Source of the DNA: Sulfurimicrobium lacus
Lineage (GTDB): Bacteria; Pseudomonadota; Gammaproteobacteria; Burkholderiales; Sulfuricellaceae
Length of the DNA stretch: 64,000 nucleotides
Direction: 5' to 3'
Assembly (NCBI RefSeq): GCF_011764585.1
Contig: NZ_AP022853.1
Location: 1,099,501 to 1,163,500 of the forward strand
Shown: positions 61,237 to 64,000 of the stretch, piece after piece
How the letters are laid out: each line of letters begins with the position of its first letter
How positions within the stretch are numbered: the first letter of the stretch is position 1
Program-made: the position numbers and the translations under genes
Notes under the pieces: model-generated
Told to the model about the DNA's origin: nothing
The model's input: only the letters and a program-made list of their open reading frames with translations
Databases searched by the model: none

Positions 61237-64000
61237 ATGAGATTCACCATCCTGAAAGAACTCTTCGCGGGTTTCGTGCGCACCCGCGGTATCGGCCGTC
61301 ATTTCCGCCGCCTGCTGCTGCTCGACAGCCTGGCAGGAACCGGCGTCAGCCGCGAGGTGCCGCCGACACTGTCCCAGACACTGATCGCCGCCGCCAAAAG
61401 CGATCCCGACGCGCTGCTCAAGCAGCTGGATTCGCACCCGCACGGCCTGAGCGAGGCGCAGGCCGAGGCCGCACGCGAGCGCTTCGGCCTGAACGAGATC
61501 GAGCAGGAAAAGCCGCTGCCTTGGTGGCTGCACCTCTGGCATTGCTACAAGACGCCCTTCGACCTGCTGCTCACCCTGCTGGCGGTGATCTCCTATGTCA
61601 CCGAAGACCTCAAGGCGACCATCGTCATTGGTTCGATGGTGGCGATATCGGTGTTCATCCGCTTCTGGCAGGAAAGCAAGTCCAACCGGGCTGCCGACAA
61701 GCTGAAGGCGATGGTGAGCAATACCGCTACCGTCATCCGGCATGACCTGGCCGAAGACGCGATGGAAGACGCGCGACGCTATTTCGACGTCAGGCTGCAC
61801 CCCAAGGAGCCGCGCAAGGTGGAGGTGCCGATCAGGCAGCTCGTGCCCGGCGACCTGGTGGTGCTGTGCGCCGGCGACATGATTCCCGGCGACTGCCGCG
61901 TGCATTCGGCCAAGGACCTGTTTGTCAGCCAGGCGGCCATGACCGGTGAATCGCTGCCGGTGGAGAAGTTCGTGCGGCTGCGGGACGGTGCCATGAGCAA
62001 CCCGCTGGAACTGGAAAACATCCTGTTCATGGGCACCAACGTCGTCTCCGGTTCGGCCACTGCCGTCGTGGTCAGCACCGGCAACCGCACCTATTTCGGC
62101 GCGCTGGCGCAACGCGTCACCAGCACGGACCGGACGCCTACCCAGTTCCAGTCGGGCGTCAACAAGGTGGCCTGGCTGCTCATCCGCTTCATGATGGTGA
62201 TGTCGCCGCTGGTGCTGTTCATCAACGGCTTCACCAAGGGCGACTGGACGGAGGCATTCCTGTTCGCCATGTCCATCGCCGTCGGGCTGACACCGGAAAT
62301 GCTGCCGATGATCGTCACCTCGACCCTGGCCAAGGGCGCCGTGATCCTGTCCCGCCAGAAAGTGATCGTCAAGCGCCTGGACGCGATCCAGAACTTCGGC
62401 GCCATGGACGTGCTGTGCACCGACAAGACCGGAACGCTCACCCAGGACAAGATTTTCCTGGCCAACCATACCGATGTCTGGGGCAAGGAATCCGACGACG
62501 TGCTGGAATCCGCCTACCTCAACAGCTACTATCAGACCGGCCTGAAGAACCTGCTGGACGTGGCGGTGCTGGAACATGTCGAAGTGCATCGCGAACTGGA
62601 AGTGGCGACGGCCTTCCGCAAAGTGGACGAAATTCCGTTCGATTTCACCCGCCGGCGCATGTCGGTGGTGGTCGCCGAGCACGACCGGCATCACCTGCTC
62701 ATCTGCAAGGGCGCGGTGGAGGAGATTCTCAGCGTCTGCAGCCGGGTCCGCCACGGCGAGGCCGACGAGCCCCTGACGGCGGAATTGCTGGCGCGCGTTC
62801 GCGCCGTCACCGCTGATCTCAACGAGGACGGCCTGCGCGTGGTGGCGGTGGCCTCCAGGGAAATGCCGCCCGACAAGGACACTTATGCGGTCGCCGATGA
62901 AAGCGACCTGACCCTGATCGGCTACGTGGCGTTCCTTGATCCACCAAAGGAATCCACGGCCCCGGCGCTCAAGGCATTGGCCGCGCACGGCGTCGCGGTC
63001 AAGGTGCTGACCGGCGACAACGAACTGGTGACGGCCAAAATCTGCCGCGGGGTGGGGCTGCCGGCGGATACGGTCCTGCTCGGCGCCGACGTGGAGCGGA
63101 TGAGCGATGCCGAACTGTCGCGCGCAGTGGAAACGCACAACATCTTCGCCAAGCTGACGCCGTCCCACAAGGAGCGCATCGTCCGGCTCCTCAAGGCCAA
63201 CGGCCACGTGGTGGGCTTCATGGGCGACGGCATCAACGACGCGCCGGCGTTGCGCACCGCCGACATCGGCATCTCGGTGGACACGGCGGTGGATATCGCC
63301 AAGGAAGCGGCCGACATCATCCTGCTGGAAAAGAGCCTGATGGTGCTGGAGGAGGGCGTGATCGAAGGCCGCAAGACCTTCGCCAACATGCTCAAATACA
63401 TCAAGATGACGGCCAGCTCCAACTTCGGCAACGTGTTCTCGGTGCTGGTGGCGAGCGCTTTCATCCCGTTTCTGCCGATGTTGCCGATGCACCTGCTTAC
63501 CCAGAATCTGCTTTACGACATCTCGCAGATCGCGATCCCCTTTGACAGCGTGGACGATGAGCTCGTGAAAAATCCGCAGCGCTGGAACCCGGGGGACATC
63601 GGCAGATTCATGCTGTTCTTCGGGCCGGTCAGCTCGGTCTTCGACATCGCGACCTATTGCATCATGTGGTTCGTTTTCGGCGCAAACTCGCCGGCGCACC
63701 AGACCTTGTTCCAGTCCGGCTGGTTCGTCGAAGGGCTGATGACCCAAACCCTGGTGGTGCACATGATTCGCACGCAGAAAATTCCCTTCATCCAGAGCCG
63801 CCCGGGCACCGCCCTGCTGGTGACGACCGGACTGATCATGGCGGTCGGCATCTTCATTCCGATGGGACCTTTCGCCCACTACTTCAAGCTACAGGCGCTG
63901 CCGCTGGCCTACTTCCCGGTTCTGATAGTCGTGCTGGCCGGCTACATGGTGCTGACGCAGGGGATGAAGCGCTATTACACCAGGCGCTTTGGCTGGCAGT
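61237..64000 (+). CDS. mgtA: Magnesium-translocating P-type ATPase (MgtA/MgtB type), 3' end cut
   Basis: P3B-type ATPase importing Mg2+. From ATG 61237 (AGGA six bases upstream) 921 codons are in the window. It has the N-terminal cytoplasmic segment, TGESLPVEKF in the actuator domain, phosphorylated D396 in CTDKTGTLTQDK, the hinge GDGINDAPALR and ten membrane helices. It ends ...YYTRRFGWQ plus one T; family members end at this point, so only the stop codon is probably missing. The 89-base leader shows no clear M-box or leader peptide. Confidence 0.96.
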   Translation, partial: MRFTILKELFAGFVRTRGIGRHFRRLLLLDSLAGTGVSREVPPTLSQTLIAAAKSDPDALLKQLDSHPHGLSEAQAEAARERFGLNEIEQEKPLPWWLHLWHCYKTPFDLLLTLLAVISYVTEDLKATIVIGSMVAISVFIRFWQESKSNRAADKLKAMVSNTATVIRHDLAEDAMEDARRYFDVRLHPKEPRKVEVPIRQLVPGDLVVLCAGDMIPGDCRVHSAKDLFVSQAAMTGESLPVEKFVRLRDGAMSNPLELENILFMGTNVVSGSATAVVVSTGNRTYFGALAQRVTSTDRTPTQFQSGVNKVAWLLIRFMMVMSPLVLFINGFTKGDWTEAFLFAMSIAVGLTPEMLPMIVTSTLAKGAVILSRQKVIVKRLDAIQNFGAMDVLCTDKTGTLTQDKIFLANHTDVWGKESDDVLESAYLNSYYQTGLKNLLDVAVLEHVEVHRELEVATAFRKVDEIPFDFTRRRMSVVVAEHDRHHLLICKGAVEEILSVCSRVRHGEADEPLTAELLARVRAVTADLNEDGLRVVAVASREMPPDKDTYAVADESDLTLIGYVAFLDPPKESTAPALKALAAHGVAVKVLTGDNELVTAKICRGVGLPADTVLLGADVERMSDAELSRAVETHNIFAKLTPSHKERIVRLLKANGHVVGFMGDGINDAPALRTADIGISVDTAVDIAKEAADIILLEKSLMVLEEGVIEGRKTFANMLKYIKMTASSNFGNVFSVLVASAFIPFLPMLPMHLLTQNLLYDISQIAIPFDSVDDELVKNPQRWNPGDIGRFMLFFGPVSSVFDIATYCIMWFVFGANSPAHQTLFQSGWFVEGLMTQTLVVHMIRTQKIPFIQSRPGTALLVTTGLIMAVGIFIPMGPFAHYFKLQALPLAYFPVLIVVLAGYMVLTQGMKRYYTRRFGWQ

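Noticed and set aside
61198-63879. 893-codon open frame antisense to mgtA
   Set aside because: mgtA on the plus strand has all P-type ATPase motifs. The antisense frame is His/Arg-rich and motif-free, a by-product of high GC codon bias.

Overview
The window is GC-rich, densely coded chromosomal DNA, most likely from a betaproteobacterium (Nitrosomonadales-like). This rests on gene order and protein character: bamA-ompH-lpxD-fabZ-lpxA-lpxB-rnhB, purM-purN followed by two DUF3108 genes, rpsO-pnp, hda, greB and a Q-type HtpG. No rRNA, tRNA, CRISPR array or intact insertion sequence was seen.

Layout. 1-5775: outer-membrane assembly and lipid A synthesis (bamA partial, skp, lpxD, fabZ, lpxA, lpxB, rnhB). 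5938-8395: small secreted and membrane proteins around wrbA. 8479-12662: motAB, a membrane-linked methyltransferase and an HDOD protein. 12663-17856: a SenB-like glycosyltransferase (opposite strand), a GYF/pentapeptide protein, a SpoU methyltransferase and rpsO-pnp. 17969-24432, minus strand: a frameshifted chemotaxis receptor, an RsmB-like RNA methyltransferase, two DUF3108 proteins, purN and purM. 24529-28924: hda, a thioredoxin/HEAT protein, pcm, greB and a B12-type radical SAM gene. 28958-34044: small proteins, an ABC exporter and a histidine kinase/HD-GYP pair, headed by a 271-bp palindromic element.

34405-47622 holds an almost complete classical menaquinone pathway (menB, menA, menC, menI, ubiE/menG, menE, menF, menD; no menH seen). 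A four-kilobase accessory block splits it between menB and menA: a VapB-like antitoxin without a toxin, a MmeI-like restriction-methyltransferase carrying an in-frame palindromic repeat, and a RhuM-Fic protein whose stop overlaps the menA start. This defence/toxin block inside a core respiratory operon is the most unusual arrangement in the window.

47708-51560 is a FIST-sensor / histidine kinase / HD-GYP operon, paralogous to the pair at 31528-34044. Then come a GNAT enzyme, htpG, a brnTA toxin-antitoxin pair and a diheme cytochrome c. 55713-59649 (minus strand) is a MoxR-DUF58-DUF4129-like operon with an AT-richer membrane gene inside it. 59865-61147 holds rnfA and rnfE side by side without rnfBCDG, and the window ends at the last codons of an mgtA-type P-type ATPase.

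Three unrelated palindromic repeats (34047-34317, 37936-38020, 43243-43365) fall in or beside the men region, so this part of the chromosome has been a repeated target for small elements.
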